From Gammaproteobacteria bacterium (GTDB lineage: Bacteria > Pseudomonadota > Gammaproteobacteria > Burkholderiales > Burkholderiaceae_C), in the NCBI GenBank assembly GCA_018828125.1, contig JAHJWB010000013.1:62001-126000 (forward strand): a stretch of DNA of 64,000 nt, read 5' to 3'. The position numbers and the translations under genes were made by a program. Below are positions 20,542 to 31,760 of the stretch, piece by piece; position 1 is the stretch's first letter, and every line of letters begins with the position of its first letter. The notes below the pieces were generated by a model. The model was not told the DNA's origin. It saw nothing but the letters and a program-made list of their open reading frames with translations, and made no database searches.

Positions 20542-23184
20542 ATGATGAACACCCTGTTTCGCCGCCCGTTGCCGGGCACCGATCTTGACTACTTTGACGC
20601 CCGTGCCGCTGTCGAGGCCCTGCAGCCCGGCGCCTGGGCCACCCTGCCCTACACCGCCCGCGTGCACGCCGAGAACATCGTGCGCCGCGCCGACCCGGAC
20701 ACCGTCAATGACTGCCTGCGCCAGCTCATCGAGCGCAGGCGCGACCGCGACTTCCCCTGGTACCCCGCGCGCGTGGTGTGCCACGACATCCTGGGCCAGA
20801 CGGCGCTGGTGGACCTGGCGGGCCTGCGCGATGCAATTGCCAAGGAGGGCGGCGACCCGGCCCAGGTGAACCCCGTGGTGCCGGTGCAGCTCATCGTGGA
20901 CCATTCACTGGCCGTGGAATGTGGCGGGTTCGACCCCAATGCGTTTGCCAAGAACCGCGCCATCGAAGACCGCCGCAACGAAGACCGCTTTCACTTCATC
21001 GAGTGGACGAAAAAAGCCTTTACCAACGTGGATGTGATCCCGGCGGGGAACGGGATCATGCACCAGATCAATCTGGAAAAGATGTCGCCCGTGGTCCATG
21101 CCGACCGGGGTGTGGCCTACCCCGACACCTGCGTGGGCACCGACAGCCACACGCCGCACGTGGATGCCCTGGGCGTGATCGCCATCGGCGTGGGCGGCCT
21201 GGAGGCCGAGAACGTGATGCTGGGCCGCGCATCGATGATGCGGCTGCCCGAGATCGTGGGTGTGGAGCTGACCGGCCAGCGCCAGGACGGCATCACCGCC
21301 ACCGACGTGGTGCTGGCGCTCACCGAGTTTTTGCGCAAGGCCAAGGTGGTGGGGGCCTACCTGGAGTTCTTTGGCGAAGGCGCCGCCAAGCTCACCATTG
21401 GCGACCGCGCCACCATCTCCAACATGGCGCCGGAATATGGCGCCACGGCGGCGCTTTTCAGCATCGATGAGCAGACGCTGGACTACCTGCGGCTGACCGG
21501 CCGCGAGGCCAGCCAAGTCAAGCTGGTCGAAACCTACGCCAAAACCGCAGGTTTGTGGGCAGATACGCTCAACGGCGCCATGTACGACCGCACCCTGCGC
21601 TTTGACCTGTCTACCGTGGTGCGCAACCTGGCCGGTCCCTCCAACCCACATGCACGCGTGGCCACCTCGGACCTGGCCGCCCGGGGCATTGCAGGCCCCT
21701 GGGCCTTGCCGTCGCCAGGCGAAGGCACGATGCCCGACGGCGCCGTGGTCATCGCTGCCATCACCAGCTGCACCAACACCAGCAACCCGCGCAACGTGAT
21801 CGCCGCCGCCCTGCTGGCGCGCAACGCCCACCGGCGGGGCCTCACGCGCAAGCCTTGGGTCAAGACCTCGCTAGCGCCCGGCTCCAAGGCGGTGGAACTG
21901 TATTTGAAGGAAGCCGGTCTGCTGGCCGACCTGGAGGCGCTGGGCTTTGGCATCGTCGCCTTTGCCTGCACCACCTGTAACGGCATGAGTGGCGCGCTGG
22001 ACCCTGCGATTCAGCAGGAGATCATCGACCGCGACCTGTATGCCACCGCCGTGCTCTCGGGCAACCGCAACTTTGACGGGCGCATCCACCCGTATGCCAA
22101 GCAGGCGTTTCTGGCCTCGCCGCCGCTGGTGGTGGCCTACGCCATTGCGGGCACGGTGCGGTTTGACATCGAAAAGGATGTGCTCGCGGTGGTGGATGGC
22201 CAGCCCATACGCCTCAAGGACCTGTGGCCCAGCGATGCAGAAATCGACACCGTGGTGCAAGCGGCCGTGAAACCCGCGCAGTACCGCGCCGTGTACGAGC
22301 CCATGTTTGCCCTGCGGCAAGACGATGGCCCACGCGTGTCGCCGCAATACGACTGGCGGCCACAGTCCACCTACATCCGCCGTCCGCCCTACTGGGACAC
22401 CGAAGGCGTTGGCGCACTGGCCGCCCACCCGCGCACCCTGCAGGGCATGCGCCCGCTGGCCATCCTGGCCGACAACATCACCACCGACCACCTGTCACCC
22501 TCGAACGCCATCCTGCGGGACAGCGCTGCGGGTGAATATCTGGCGCGCATGGGCGTGCCCGACGAGGACTTCAACTCCTACGCCACGCACCGGGGCGACC
22601 ACCTCACCGCCCTGCGCGCCACGTTTGCCAACCCGCAGCTCGTCAACGAGATGGCCATGGTGGATGGCAAAGTGAAAAAGGGATCGCTCGCCCGCGTGGA
22701 ACCCGAAGGCCAGGTGGTGCGCATGTGGGAAGCCATCGAAACCTATCTAAACCGCCGCCAGCCGCTCATCATCATTGCCGGTGCCGACTACGGCCAGGGG
22801 TCCAGCCGCGACTGGGCAGCCAAGGGGGTGCGGCTGGCGGGTGTGGAGGTGGTGGTGGCGGAGGGCTTTGAGCGCATTCACCGCACCAACCTGATCGGGA
22901 TGGGGGTGTTGCCGCTGGAGTTTGAGGTGGGGGTCAACCGCGCCACACTGGGGCTGGATGGGACGGAGGTGTATGGCGTGGAGGGCGGCATGCAACCCCG
23001 TGCTGAAGTCACCCTGGTCATCCGCCGCAAAAATGGCGAGGTGACCCAGGTGCCCATGACATGCCGCCTCGACACCGCTGAAGAGGTCTCCATCTACCAA
23101 GCAGGCGGCGTGCTGCAGCGCTTTGCGCAAGACTTTCTTGCCAAGAATGCAGACCTAAAAAAGGCTCCAGCGCACGCCTATTAA
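20542..23184 (+). CDS. acnD: Fe/S-dependent 2-methylcitrate dehydratase AcnD
   Basis: The 880-residue aconitase-superfamily protein has VPVQLIVDHSL, CVGTDSHTPHVDALG, the [4Fe-4S] cysteines in ITSCTNTSNP (about residue 409) and CTTCNG (about 476), and the swivel domain with GADYGQGSSRDWAAKG. It dehydrates 2-methylcitrate to 2-methyl-trans-aconitate, which PrpF isomerises. Either of two adjacent ATGs (MM) may be the start. The last dozen residues (after RFAQDFLAK) are encoded by an intergenic repeat copy and look like a recent extension. Confidence 0.95.
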   Translation: MMNTLFRRPLPGTDLDYFDARAAVEALQPGAWATLPYTARVHAENIVRRADPDTVNDCLRQLIERRRDRDFPWYPARVVCHDILGQTALVDLAGLRDAIAKEGGDPAQVNPVVPVQLIVDHSLAVECGGFDPNAFAKNRAIEDRRNEDRFHFIEWTKKAFTNVDVIPAGNGIMHQINLEKMSPVVHADRGVAYPDTCVGTDSHTPHVDALGVIAIGVGGLEAENVMLGRASMMRLPEIVGVELTGQRQDGITATDVVLALTEFLRKAKVVGAYLEFFGEGAAKLTIGDRATISNMAPEYGATAALFSIDEQTLDYLRLTGREASQVKLVETYAKTAGLWADTLNGAMYDRTLRFDLSTVVRNLAGPSNPHARVATSDLAARGIAGPWALPSPGEGTMPDGAVVIAAITSCTNTSNPRNVIAAALLARNAHRRGLTRKPWVKTSLAPGSKAVELYLKEAGLLADLEALGFGIVAFACTTCNGMSGALDPAIQQEIIDRDLYATAVLSGNRNFDGRIHPYAKQAFLASPPLVVAYAIAGTVRFDIEKDVLAVVDGQPIRLKDLWPSDAEIDTVVQAAVKPAQYRAVYEPMFALRQDDGPRVSPQYDWRPQSTYIRRPPYWDTEGVGALAAHPRTLQGMRPLAILADNITTDHLSPSNAILRDSAAGEYLARMGVPDEDFNSYATHRGDHLTALRATFANPQLVNEMAMVDGKVKKGSLARVEPEGQVVRMWEAIETYLNRRQPLIIIAGADYGQGSSRDWAAKGVRLAGVEVVVAEGFERIHRTNLIGMGVLPLEFEVGVNRATLGLDGTEVYGVEGGMQPRAEVTLVIRRKNGEVTQVPMTCRLDTAEEVSIYQAGGVLQRFAQDFLAKNADLKKAPAHAY

Positions 23185-23202
23185 TCGCCATACGCTATCA
23201 AA
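23157..23202 (+). repeat. Palindromic repeat overlapping the acnD 3' end
   Basis: AAAGGCTCCAGCGCACGCC, then CGCCATACGCTATCAAATTT follow the consensus order with changed arms. The left half supplies the last codons and stop of acnD (KKAPAHAY and TAA). Confidence 0.6.
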
Positions 23203-23214
23203 TTTAATTTTTCC

Positions 23215-24408
23215 ATGAGCATCTCCCCCGCACCACAGATCCGCATTCCCGCCACCTACCTGCGCGGCGGCACCAGCAAGGGCGTGTTCTTCTGCCTGGA
23301 CGACCTGCCCGCCCCCGCCCAGCAACCCGGCTCCGCGCGCGATTCCCTACTGTTGCGCGTGCTCGGCAGCCCCGACCCCTACGGCAAGCAGATCGACGGC
23401 ATGGGCAACGCTTCGTCGAGCACCAGCAAGGCGGTGATCCTGTCGCGCAGCACGCGACCAGGGCACGACGTGGACTACCTGTTTGGCCAAGTGTCCGTCG
23501 ACAAGCCTTTTGTGGACTGGAGCGGCAACTGCGGCAACCTCTCGGCGGCGGTGGGGCCCTGCGCCATTCACATGGGGCTGATCGATGCGGCGCGCCTTCC
23601 GCTAGACGGCACCTTCCCTGTCCGCATCTGGCAGGCCAACATCGGCAAGACCATCGTGGCGCATGTGCCGATGAACAACGGGCAGGTGCAGGAGACGGGC
23701 GACTTTGAGCTGGATGGCGTGACGTTTTCAGCGGCTGAGGTGGCGCTGGAGTTCATCGACCCTGCTAATGAGGGAGAGGAAAGCGGCGCCATGTTCCCCA
23801 CCGGCAATGTCGTGGATACGCTGGAAGTGCCCGGCGTCGGCAGCTTTGCCGCCACGCTGATCAACGCGGGCATTCCCACCATCTTTCTCAACGCACAAGC
23901 GCTGGGTTACACCGGCACCGAGCTGCAAGGCGCGATCAATGGCGATGCAGCGACGCTGGCGCGCTTCGAGACGATCCGCGCACACGGCGCCGTCCGCATG
24001 GGCCTCATCCAGGACCTGAGCCAGGCCGCCACCCGCCAGCACACGCCCAAGATCGCGTTCGTCGCACCACCTGCGAGCTACACCGCCTCCAGCGGCAAGG
24101 CCATCGACGCCAAAGACATCGACCTGCTGGTGCGCGCACTCTCCATGGGCCAGCTGCACCACGCCATGATGGGCACGGCAGCGGTGGCCATTGGCACGGC
24201 GGCAGCCATCCCCGGCACGCTGGTCAACCTGGCGACGGGCGGTGGCGTGCGCAGCAGCGTGCGGTTTGGTCACCCCTCGGGCACCCTGCGTGTAGGGGCC
24301 GAGGCAGCGCAAATCAACGGCCAATGGAAGGTGACCAAGGCCCTCATGAGCCGCAGCGCCCGCATCCTGATGGAAGGCTGGGTGCGGGTCCCTGCCAGTA
24401 TATTTTAA
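23215..24408 (+). CDS. prpF: 2-methyl-aconitate isomerase PrpF
   Basis: The 397-residue protein starts with IRIPATYLRGGTSKGVFF, the diagnostic PrpF motif, followed by DGMGNASSSTSKAV, DWSGNCGNLSAAVGP and, near the end, VRFGHPSGTLRVGA. PrpF converts 2-methyl-trans-aconitate made by AcnD to 2-methyl-cis-aconitate. Diaminopimelate-epimerase-like fold members of this family use a Lys (here in TSKG) for proton transfer. It begins 30 bases after acnD on the same strand, with the end of a repeat element in between. Confidence 0.96.
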   Translation: MSISPAPQIRIPATYLRGGTSKGVFFCLDDLPAPAQQPGSARDSLLLRVLGSPDPYGKQIDGMGNASSSTSKAVILSRSTRPGHDVDYLFGQVSVDKPFVDWSGNCGNLSAAVGPCAIHMGLIDAARLPLDGTFPVRIWQANIGKTIVAHVPMNNGQVQETGDFELDGVTFSAAEVALEFIDPANEGEESGAMFPTGNVVDTLEVPGVGSFAATLINAGIPTIFLNAQALGYTGTELQGAINGDAATLARFETIRAHGAVRMGLIQDLSQAATRQHTPKIAFVAPPASYTASSGKAIDAKDIDLLVRALSMGQLHHAMMGTAAVAIGTAAAIPGTLVNLATGGGVRSSVRFGHPSGTLRVGAEAAQINGQWKVTKALMSRSARILMEGWVRVPASIF

Positions 24409-24411
24409 GCC

Positions 24412-24466
24412 AAATTGGCCTCTAGCGCTTATCCATCAAGCGCTATATGCTACCAAAAATATAGCG
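24412..24466 (+). repeat. Palindromic repeat, copy 6 (near consensus)
   Basis: CAAATTGGCCTCTAGCGCTT, then ATCCATC and AAGCGCTATATGCTAC with ATATAGC at the right end. The arms TAGCGCTT/AAGCGCTA are perfect. It separates prpF from the ICL/PEP-mutase gene and could act as a transcript hairpin. Confidence 0.85.
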
Positions 24467-24481
24467 TTAAATTCCCTACCC

Positions 24482-25345
24482 ATGAACACCAAACAACAAC
24501 TCAAAGCCCTGGCCGAGGCCCGCCGGGGCGTCATCGTGCCGGGCGCCTTCAACGCCCTCTCTGCCCGCGTGGTCGCCGACCTGGGGTTTGAAGCCATCTA
24601 CATAACCGGCGCAGGCGTGACCAACATGTGGTTCGGTCTGCCGGACCAGGCCTTCATGGGCCTCACCGACATTGCCGACCACACAGCGCGCATCCGCGAC
24701 GCAGTGGAGCACCTGCCGCTCATCGTCGATGCAGACACCGGCTTTGGCAACGCCCTCAACACCTACCACTCGGTCCGGACGCTGGAGCGCGCAGGCGCAG
24801 ACTGTATTCAGCTCGAAGACCAGGTCAGCCCCAAGCGCTGCGGGCACTTCAACGGCAAAGAGGTGATCGCTACCTGCGAGATGCTCGGCAAGATCAAGGC
24901 CGCAGTGGATGCCCGGCGCGACCCGGACACCCTCATCCTGGCCCGCACCGACGCCTGTGCCACGCAGGGCTTTGAGGCGGCCGTGGAGCGCGCCCAGCGT
25001 TTTCAGGAGGCCGGGGCCGACATCCTGTTTGTCGAAGCCGTCACCACACTGGACGAGATCCGCGCCCTGCCCCAGCGGCTGGCCGCGCCGCAGTTGATGA
25101 ACATGGTGATCGGCGGCAAGACGCCCATCACCAGCGCCGAAGAGCTGGCCACGCTGGGCTATGGCATGGTGCTGTATGCCAACGCGGCGTTGCAAGGGGC
25201 AGTGGCGGGCATGCAGAAAGCGCTCACGGTGCTGCGCGACACGCAACGCATCGACGAGACCCCCGCTCTGGTGGCGCCGTTTGCAGAACGCCAGCGGCTG
25301 GTGCGCAAGGACATCTGGGACGCTCGGGAAGAAAAATATCAATGA
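24482..25345 (+). CDS. Isocitrate lyase/PEP mutase family protein
   Basis: The 287-residue TIM-barrel protein has VPGAFNALSARVVADLGF, YITGAGVTNMWFGLPD, the metal-binding VDADTGFGN and the mobile-loop catalytic motif PKRCGH, with ARTDA later. The family cleaves or forms C-C or C-P bonds alpha to a carboxylate; members include 2-methylisocitrate lyase (PrpB), dimethylmalate lyase, oxaloacetate decarboxylase and PEP mutase. The Cys in KRCGH suits a lyase. Its position after prpF makes a methylisocitrate lyase role attractive, but the C-terminal half (MNMVIGGKTP, GYGMVLYANAALQGAV) resembles the dimethylmalate lyase/oxaloacetate decarboxylase branch more than classical PrpB. Confidence 0.85.
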   Translation: MNTKQQLKALAEARRGVIVPGAFNALSARVVADLGFEAIYITGAGVTNMWFGLPDQAFMGLTDIADHTARIRDAVEHLPLIVDADTGFGNALNTYHSVRTLERAGADCIQLEDQVSPKRCGHFNGKEVIATCEMLGKIKAAVDARRDPDTLILARTDACATQGFEAAVERAQRFQEAGADILFVEAVTTLDEIRALPQRLAAPQLMNMVIGGKTPITSAEELATLGYGMVLYANAALQGAVAGMQKALTVLRDTQRIDETPALVAPFAERQRLVRKDIWDAREEKYQ

Positions 25346-25347
25346 AA

Positions 25348-25399
25348 AGTGCCTATGGCGCTTGCTTGATAAGCGCTTATAGCTATCAAAATGATAGCC
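25348..25399 (+). repeat. Palindromic repeat, copy 7
   Basis: AAGTGCCTATGGCGCTTG, CTTGATAAGCGCTTATAGCT and ATCAAAATGATAGC follow the consensus order, with the arms GCGCTTGC/GATAAGCGC shifted. It follows the ICL-family stop directly. Confidence 0.75.
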
Positions 25400-25511
25400 T
25401 TCTGTGGGTAAACCGTCGCCCCATTGTTTGAATATGCTTCCCGTGTACACCTACGTTCAGCTATCAGTTCAGTAGCGTATTAGTCACATCTGGCGGGTTG
25501 AAATAGGGTTT

Positions 25512-26969
25512 ATGCCAGCGCCATCCCGCACAGGCGCGTCACAATGGGTCTTCCACGTCTCCGCAAGCCCCCTGTACGCCGCGCCTATGCATCGCATTTC
25601 TTCTCTCAACGTGGTGGACCTCCTGCTCGACGCGGTGTGCATCGTCGAGCCCGACAGCACCATCGTTTTTGTCAGTCCCGCTTTCGAGAGGATCTTTGGA
25701 TACAGGCCCCAGGAAGTGATAGGCCGTCGCATGCTGGACATGGTGCACCCCGACGACCAACCCGCCACAGTGCAGCAGGCCCAGAATGTGATGGACGGCG
25801 AACTGCAGTTGCAGTATGAAAACCGCTACATCCGCAAAGACGGGACCGTTGCCCACATTAGCTGGACAGCACGCTGGGTACCTGATCGCAATGTGCGTCT
25901 GGCGGTGGCGCACGACATCACAGAGCGCAAATTCACCGAAACCATGCAGCAGGCGATTTACGCTATTTCGGAAGCGGCCCACCACGCGCAAACCCTGGAG
26001 ACACTGTTCGAGCGCATTCACCAGATCATCGGCAAACTGCTGGCCGCCACCAACTTTGCCGTGGCGCTGTACGACCCGCAGAAGGACAAGCTGAGCTTTC
26101 CATACCACGTCAACGAACACCACCCTGCGCCGGCCCCGCTGGCGCTGAACGACGACGCGCTGTGCGCCGAGGTCATCCGACACGGCAACACCCTGCTGCT
26201 GACGCCCGAGACCCGCGCCACATTGGCGAGCCGCGTGTCCTTGCCACCCGACCATGCCCCCTTGTACTGGCTGGGTGTGCCCCTGCAATCACAGACCGGC
26301 CCCATGGGCGCGCTGGTGTTGCAGGGCTACACCGAGCAGGCCCGCTACACCGACAAGGATAAGGAACTGCTGCAGTTTGTCTCCACCCAGGTCGCGGCGG
26401 CCATTGACCGGCAGCAGATGCACGAGCGGCTGCAGCACATGGCGCAGTACGACCAGCTCACGCACTTGCCCAACCGGCAGCTGTTTCTGGACCGGCTCAA
26501 GACAGCCCTGGCCCGCGCGCGGCGCGACGAGAAACTGCTGTCCCTGCTCTTTATTGACCTGGACCGCTTCAAGGACGTGAACGACACCTTGGGCCATGCC
26601 ATGGGGGATTTGCTGCTGCAGCGGGTGGCGCAGCGGTTGATCGAGTCGGTGCGCGGTTCTGACACCGTGGCGCGGCTGGGCGGAGATGAATTTGTGGTGC
26701 TGCTTGAAGGCGGACAGGCACGTGAACACGCCAGCGCTGCCGCTGAAAAGATCCTGGCGGCCTTCAGCCAGCCGTTTGACCTGGAAGGCAACCGGCTGCA
26801 TATCCAGCCCAGCATTGGCGTGGCGATTTACCCCGAGCACGGCAACGAAGAACACCACCTGCTGGGCCATGCGGACGAGGCGATGTACGTGTCCAAAAAA
26901 AGCGGCGGCAACCAGGTGCGGGTAGCCCGCGCGGCACAGCCCGCGCCGGATGTTGTACCGGCCAAATAG
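25512..26969 (+). CDS. PAS-GAF diguanylate cyclase
   Basis: The 485-residue protein has a PAS domain (about residues 34-140: VDLLLDAVCIVEPDSTIVFV, IFGYRPQEVIG, with PAC), a GAF-like domain (about 150-300) and a GGDEF domain. The active site is GGDEF (about residues 391-395) with an intact RxxD inhibitory site (RGSD) five residues upstream. It lacks an EAL domain and membrane segments, so it is probably a soluble, feedback-controlled cyclase. The first ATG is used here; MHRISSLNV at 25587 is an alternative start because the preceding 25 residues are not part of the PAS fold. Confidence 0.9.
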   Translation: MPAPSRTGASQWVFHVSASPLYAAPMHRISSLNVVDLLLDAVCIVEPDSTIVFVSPAFERIFGYRPQEVIGRRMLDMVHPDDQPATVQQAQNVMDGELQLQYENRYIRKDGTVAHISWTARWVPDRNVRLAVAHDITERKFTETMQQAIYAISEAAHHAQTLETLFERIHQIIGKLLAATNFAVALYDPQKDKLSFPYHVNEHHPAPAPLALNDDALCAEVIRHGNTLLLTPETRATLASRVSLPPDHAPLYWLGVPLQSQTGPMGALVLQGYTEQARYTDKDKELLQFVSTQVAAAIDRQQMHERLQHMAQYDQLTHLPNRQLFLDRLKTALARARRDEKLLSLLFIDLDRFKDVNDTLGHAMGDLLLQRVAQRLIESVRGSDTVARLGGDEFVVLLEGGQAREHASAAAEKILAAFSQPFDLEGNRLHIQPSIGVAIYPEHGNEEHHLLGHADEAMYVSKKSGGNQVRVARAAQPAPDVVPAK

Positions 26970-27238
26970 CCCACGCCATGCTGTGGTGGCGCTTGTCGCC
27001 CCCGCACTTCTTCCGAAGGGTTGGACCGGGCCCTTCAACACGTCCTGCGGCGCACTGGAGCGCCCTGGCGCCCTTGGACACAATCTTTCGAACACACCCA
27101 TGGGTCGCAGGGATACAGCACGCGTGGGGCGGGCGTTCTCCACGCGGGTAGCGGCACAATGCCGACACAACATCCCAACCCCACACAACCCTGCGAACGG
27201 ACTGCAGGTAGCCCCTCGGGCGCCAGCGCCGCACCTCC

Positions 27239-27706
27239 ATGCTCTACAACGCCCTCCAGCTCGTCCATGTCCTGTCCATCATTGTGTGGATCGGCGGCAT
27301 GGTGTTTGCCCATTTCTTCCTGCGCCCTGCCACGCTGTCGCTGGAGCCGCCGCAGCGCGTGCGCCTGATGCATGACGTGCTGCAGCGTTTTTTTGCTGCG
27401 GTCAGCGTAGCGGTGGTGGTGGTGCTGGGCAGCGGCCTGTGGATGATGGGCCGCGTGGCCAAGCAAACCGTGCAGGCCGGGGGCAGCTTTGCGATGCCGC
27501 TGGACTGGACCCTCATGGCTACGCTGGGCCTGGTGATGATGGCCATCTTCGGCCACATCCGCTTTGCCTTGTTCAAGCGGCTTCAGCGCGCCGTCGCGGC
27601 ATCGGATTGGGCCGCAGGCGGCAAGGCACTGGGCAGCATTCGCACGCTGGTCGGCGTCAACCTGGCGCTGGGCGTGGTGATTGTGGTGGTCACGCTGCTG
27701 CTGTAA
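27239..27706 (+). CDS. CopD-like four-helix membrane protein
   Basis: The 155-residue protein is almost entirely hydrophobic with four predicted membrane helices (residues about 4-26, 50-70, 88-108 and 135-155). The first helix contains LHV-type and WIGGMVFAHF residues, and a His sits in FGHIRFALF, the pattern of CopD/DUF2269-like inner-membrane proteins. Such proteins are sometimes linked to copper or haem handling but no function is firm. Nothing functionally related flanks it. The 269 bases upstream (26970-27238) hold no recognisable gene. Confidence 0.7.
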   Translation: MLYNALQLVHVLSIIVWIGGMVFAHFFLRPATLSLEPPQRVRLMHDVLQRFFAAVSVAVVVVLGSGLWMMGRVAKQTVQAGGSFAMPLDWTLMATLGLVMMAIFGHIRFALFKRLQRAVAASDWAAGGKALGSIRTLVGVNLALGVVIVVVTLLL

Positions 27707-27760
27707 CGCGTACGCCACGCCGCGTTTGCCGGGGGCTGCGGCACCCCGCCCCTGGCAACG

Positions 27761-28765
27761 TCAATGCTGGATGGCCAGCTTGCCAAAATGCCGCCCGCCC
27801 GCACTGAGTTCGGCATACGCCGCCTGTGTTTCCTCAATACCGAACACGCGGTCAATGGCAGGCACGATACGGTGCGCCGCAATGGCGCTCACAGCCTGCG
27901 CCAGGTCGGCCACCGAGCCGGTATTGTTGCCCACGATGCGCAGTGATTTCACGATGACTGGCAGCATGTCGATGGAAGCCACCGACCCGGCGACGAAGCC
28001 TACCGTGAACACAGTGCCGCCAAACGCCGTGGCCTGCAGGGAGCGCATCAGCGTGGCGGCGCCCACAGTTTCCACCACCAGGTCGGCGCCGCGCCCGTTG
28101 GTGAGCCGCATTACCTCCTCGTCCCAGGCAGGGGTGGCGCGGTAATTGATCAGGTGGTCTGCACCTAACTGGCCCGCACGCGCGAGCTTGTCGTCAGAAG
28201 ACGAAGCCAGAATCACCGTGGCACCGCTCGCCTTTGCAAACTGCAGCGCAAAAATGCTGACACCCCCCGTGCCCAATAGCACAACAACAGAACCGGGCCG
28301 CACCGATCCCGAACGCACCGCGTTCCAGGCCGTGGTAGCAGCAATCGGGAGGGCTGCGCCCTGCACGAAGTCAAGGTGTGGCGGCAACGCGACCAGGCTG
28401 GCTGCCGGTACGGCTACGTACTCTGCCAGCGATCCTGGCAGGCTCACGCCCCGCATTGCGGCCACATGCTCGGGAGAGATGGCTCCGCCCATCCAGCCGG
28501 GCATGAAATGCGGCACCACGCGGTCGCCCACGGCGACGCCGGTAACGTCCTCTCCCAGCACTGCCACCTCACCTGCACCGTCGGCCACCGGAACCATAGG
28601 AAATCCCTTCACCGGTATCCCGCCCAGGGCGATGGCCACATCCAGGTAGTTGAGCGACGCCGCCCGCAGGCGCACCACCACTTCACCGCGCGCGGGCGTG
28701 GGGTCGGGCAGTTGGGTGGCGCGAAAGGAAGTGAGCGAGGGCGCGGTGAGTTCTATGGCTTTCAT
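27761..28765 (-). CDS. Zinc-type alcohol dehydrogenase-like (MDR/quinone oxidoreductase) protein
   Basis: This 334-residue medium-chain dehydrogenase has the GroES-like N-terminal domain (LRAASLNYLDVAIALGG, GVAVGDRVVPHF) and a Rossmann domain with the nucleotide motif LLGTGGVSIFALQ (a G-x-G-G-V-S variant) followed by ADHLINYR. Catalytic-zinc cysteines are not evident, placing it with the quinone-oxidoreductase-like, zinc-independent MDR group. The start at 28765 (MKAIEL) is favoured because family homology starts there; 27 upstream codons lie in the promoter shared with the divergent LysR gene, its likely regulator. Confidence 0.88.
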   Translation of the reverse strand: MKAIELTAPSLTSFRATQLPDPTPARGEVVVRLRAASLNYLDVAIALGGIPVKGFPMVPVADGAGEVAVLGEDVTGVAVGDRVVPHFMPGWMGGAISPEHVAAMRGVSLPGSLAEYVAVPAASLVALPPHLDFVQGAALPIAATTAWNAVRSGSVRPGSVVVLLGTGGVSIFALQFAKASGATVILASSSDDKLARAGQLGADHLINYRATPAWDEEVMRLTNGRGADLVVETVGAATLMRSLQATAFGGTVFTVGFVAGSVASIDMLPVIVKSLRIVGNNTGSVADLAQAVSAIAAHRIVPAIDRVFGIEETQAAYAELSAGGRHFGKLAIQH

Positions 28766-28838
28766 GGTGGCAAGAGTCCTGTGATCAAAAATGAAGGGAA
28801 CCGTGCTGGCCCCGGGGCCATGACACATCCGCAGTGTG

Positions 28839-28858
28839 ATTTGCAACTCATTGCAGAT
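28839..28858. promoter_or_regulatory. Candidate LysR operator between oxidoreductase and LysR genes
   Basis: The arm ATTTGCAA (28839-28846) and the arm TTGCAGAT (28851-28858) form an inverted repeat with one mismatch around CTCA. A second weaker dyad, TGAT-N8-ATCA, lies nearer the LysR start (28875-28890). Position in a divergent spacer fits LysR autoregulation. Confidence 0.45.
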
Positions 28859-28900
28859 AAAGTGCCAGATACTTTGATCATTTGAAATCAGGAATTACAA

Positions 28901-29779
28901 ATGAATATGTTGGACAGCATGGAGATTTACGTACTGGCGGTAGAAAAAGGCAGTCTCAGTGCCGCTGCTGCGGCGTCCGGCATATCGGCCACCATGGCGG
29001 GCAATCACCTGCGCATGCTTGAGAAGCGGCTTGGCACGCAGCTTCTGCATCGCACCACGCGCCGCCAGCACCTCACTGCTTTTGGCGAGGAGTACTACGC
29101 GCGCTGCCGGGAGATTCTGCGGCTGGTGGCCGAGACCGATGCCCTGGCGCAGAACCAGCAACTCGCTCCGTCAGGCCAGCTTCGCATCACGGCCCCCGTC
29201 ACTTTTGGCACCGAGGCGCTGATGCCCGTGCTATCGACCTACCTTGACCGCTACCCTGATGTCAGCGTGGACCTGGTGCTGAACGACCGAGTGGTAGACC
29301 TGCTGGAGGAAGGCTTCGAGGCCGCCATCCGCATCGGTCCACTGCCGGATTCGGCCTTGATCGCCCGGCCTCTGACACCCTATCGGCTGATGGTGTGCGC
29401 GTCTCCGGCCTACCTGGCGCGCCGGGGTACGCCCCAAAAGCCTGCCGACCTTACGGGTCACGAGTGCGTGGCCTTCAGCCCTGCCGCGCTAAAGGAGTGG
29501 AGTTTGACGGGCGAGGATGGAATGTGTCGCGTGCCCGTGTCGGGTCGCCTTCAGGTCAACAACGGGCAGGCTCTGCGCATGGCGGCCTTGCATGGTCTGG
29601 GCATTGTTTTGCAGCCGTCCTTCCAGTTGGCGTCAGAAGTGCGTGCAGGCCGCTTGGTGCAGTTGTTCCCCGACTATGCGCTCCCAAGTCGCCCGATGAG
29701 CGTGGTGTACCCGCCGAACCGCTACCGCTCGCCCAAGCTGCGCAGTTTTGTAGATTTCTTGCTGGAGCAGTTTTCATAG
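28901..29779 (+). CDS. LysR family transcriptional regulator
   Basis: The 292-residue protein has an N-terminal LysR helix-turn-helix (residues 4-62, with GSLSAAAAASGISATMAGNH and LLHRTTRRQHLTAFG) and a C-terminal periplasmic-binding-like effector domain (GQLRITAPVTFG, AAIRIGPLPDS). It belongs to the CrgA/DsdC-like short subgroup by motif appearance. It is divergent from the MDR oxidoreductase at 27761-28765 and probably regulates it. The effector is unknown. Confidence 0.92.
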   Translation: MNMLDSMEIYVLAVEKGSLSAAAAASGISATMAGNHLRMLEKRLGTQLLHRTTRRQHLTAFGEEYYARCREILRLVAETDALAQNQQLAPSGQLRITAPVTFGTEALMPVLSTYLDRYPDVSVDLVLNDRVVDLLEEGFEAAIRIGPLPDSALIARPLTPYRLMVCASPAYLARRGTPQKPADLTGHECVAFSPAALKEWSLTGEDGMCRVPVSGRLQVNNGQALRMAALHGLGIVLQPSFQLASEVRAGRLVQLFPDYALPSRPMSVVYPPNRYRSPKLRSFVDFLLEQFS

Positions 29780-29915
29780 CGCGCAGGCGCACGCACAAAT
29801 CCGCCGCCGCTGCTACGGCCCATCCCGTGCACCCACTCCATTTGCGGACAAGCGCAATGCCGACAGCCTCCTGCCCGCGGGGCGCCTACCATCGGGCACC
29901 AAGGAGCCCTGCTAC

Positions 29916-31760
<1,845 letters not shown>

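Noticed and set aside
19180-20904. Minus-strand open frame of 574 codons opposite prpC and acnD
   Set aside because: It is the complement of prpC and the acnD start; no domain and a shadow-like composition.
27021-27368. Small gene ahead of the CopD-like protein
   Set aside because: The frame runs into the CopD-like gene in another frame and has a shadow-like composition; no ribosome site or domain.
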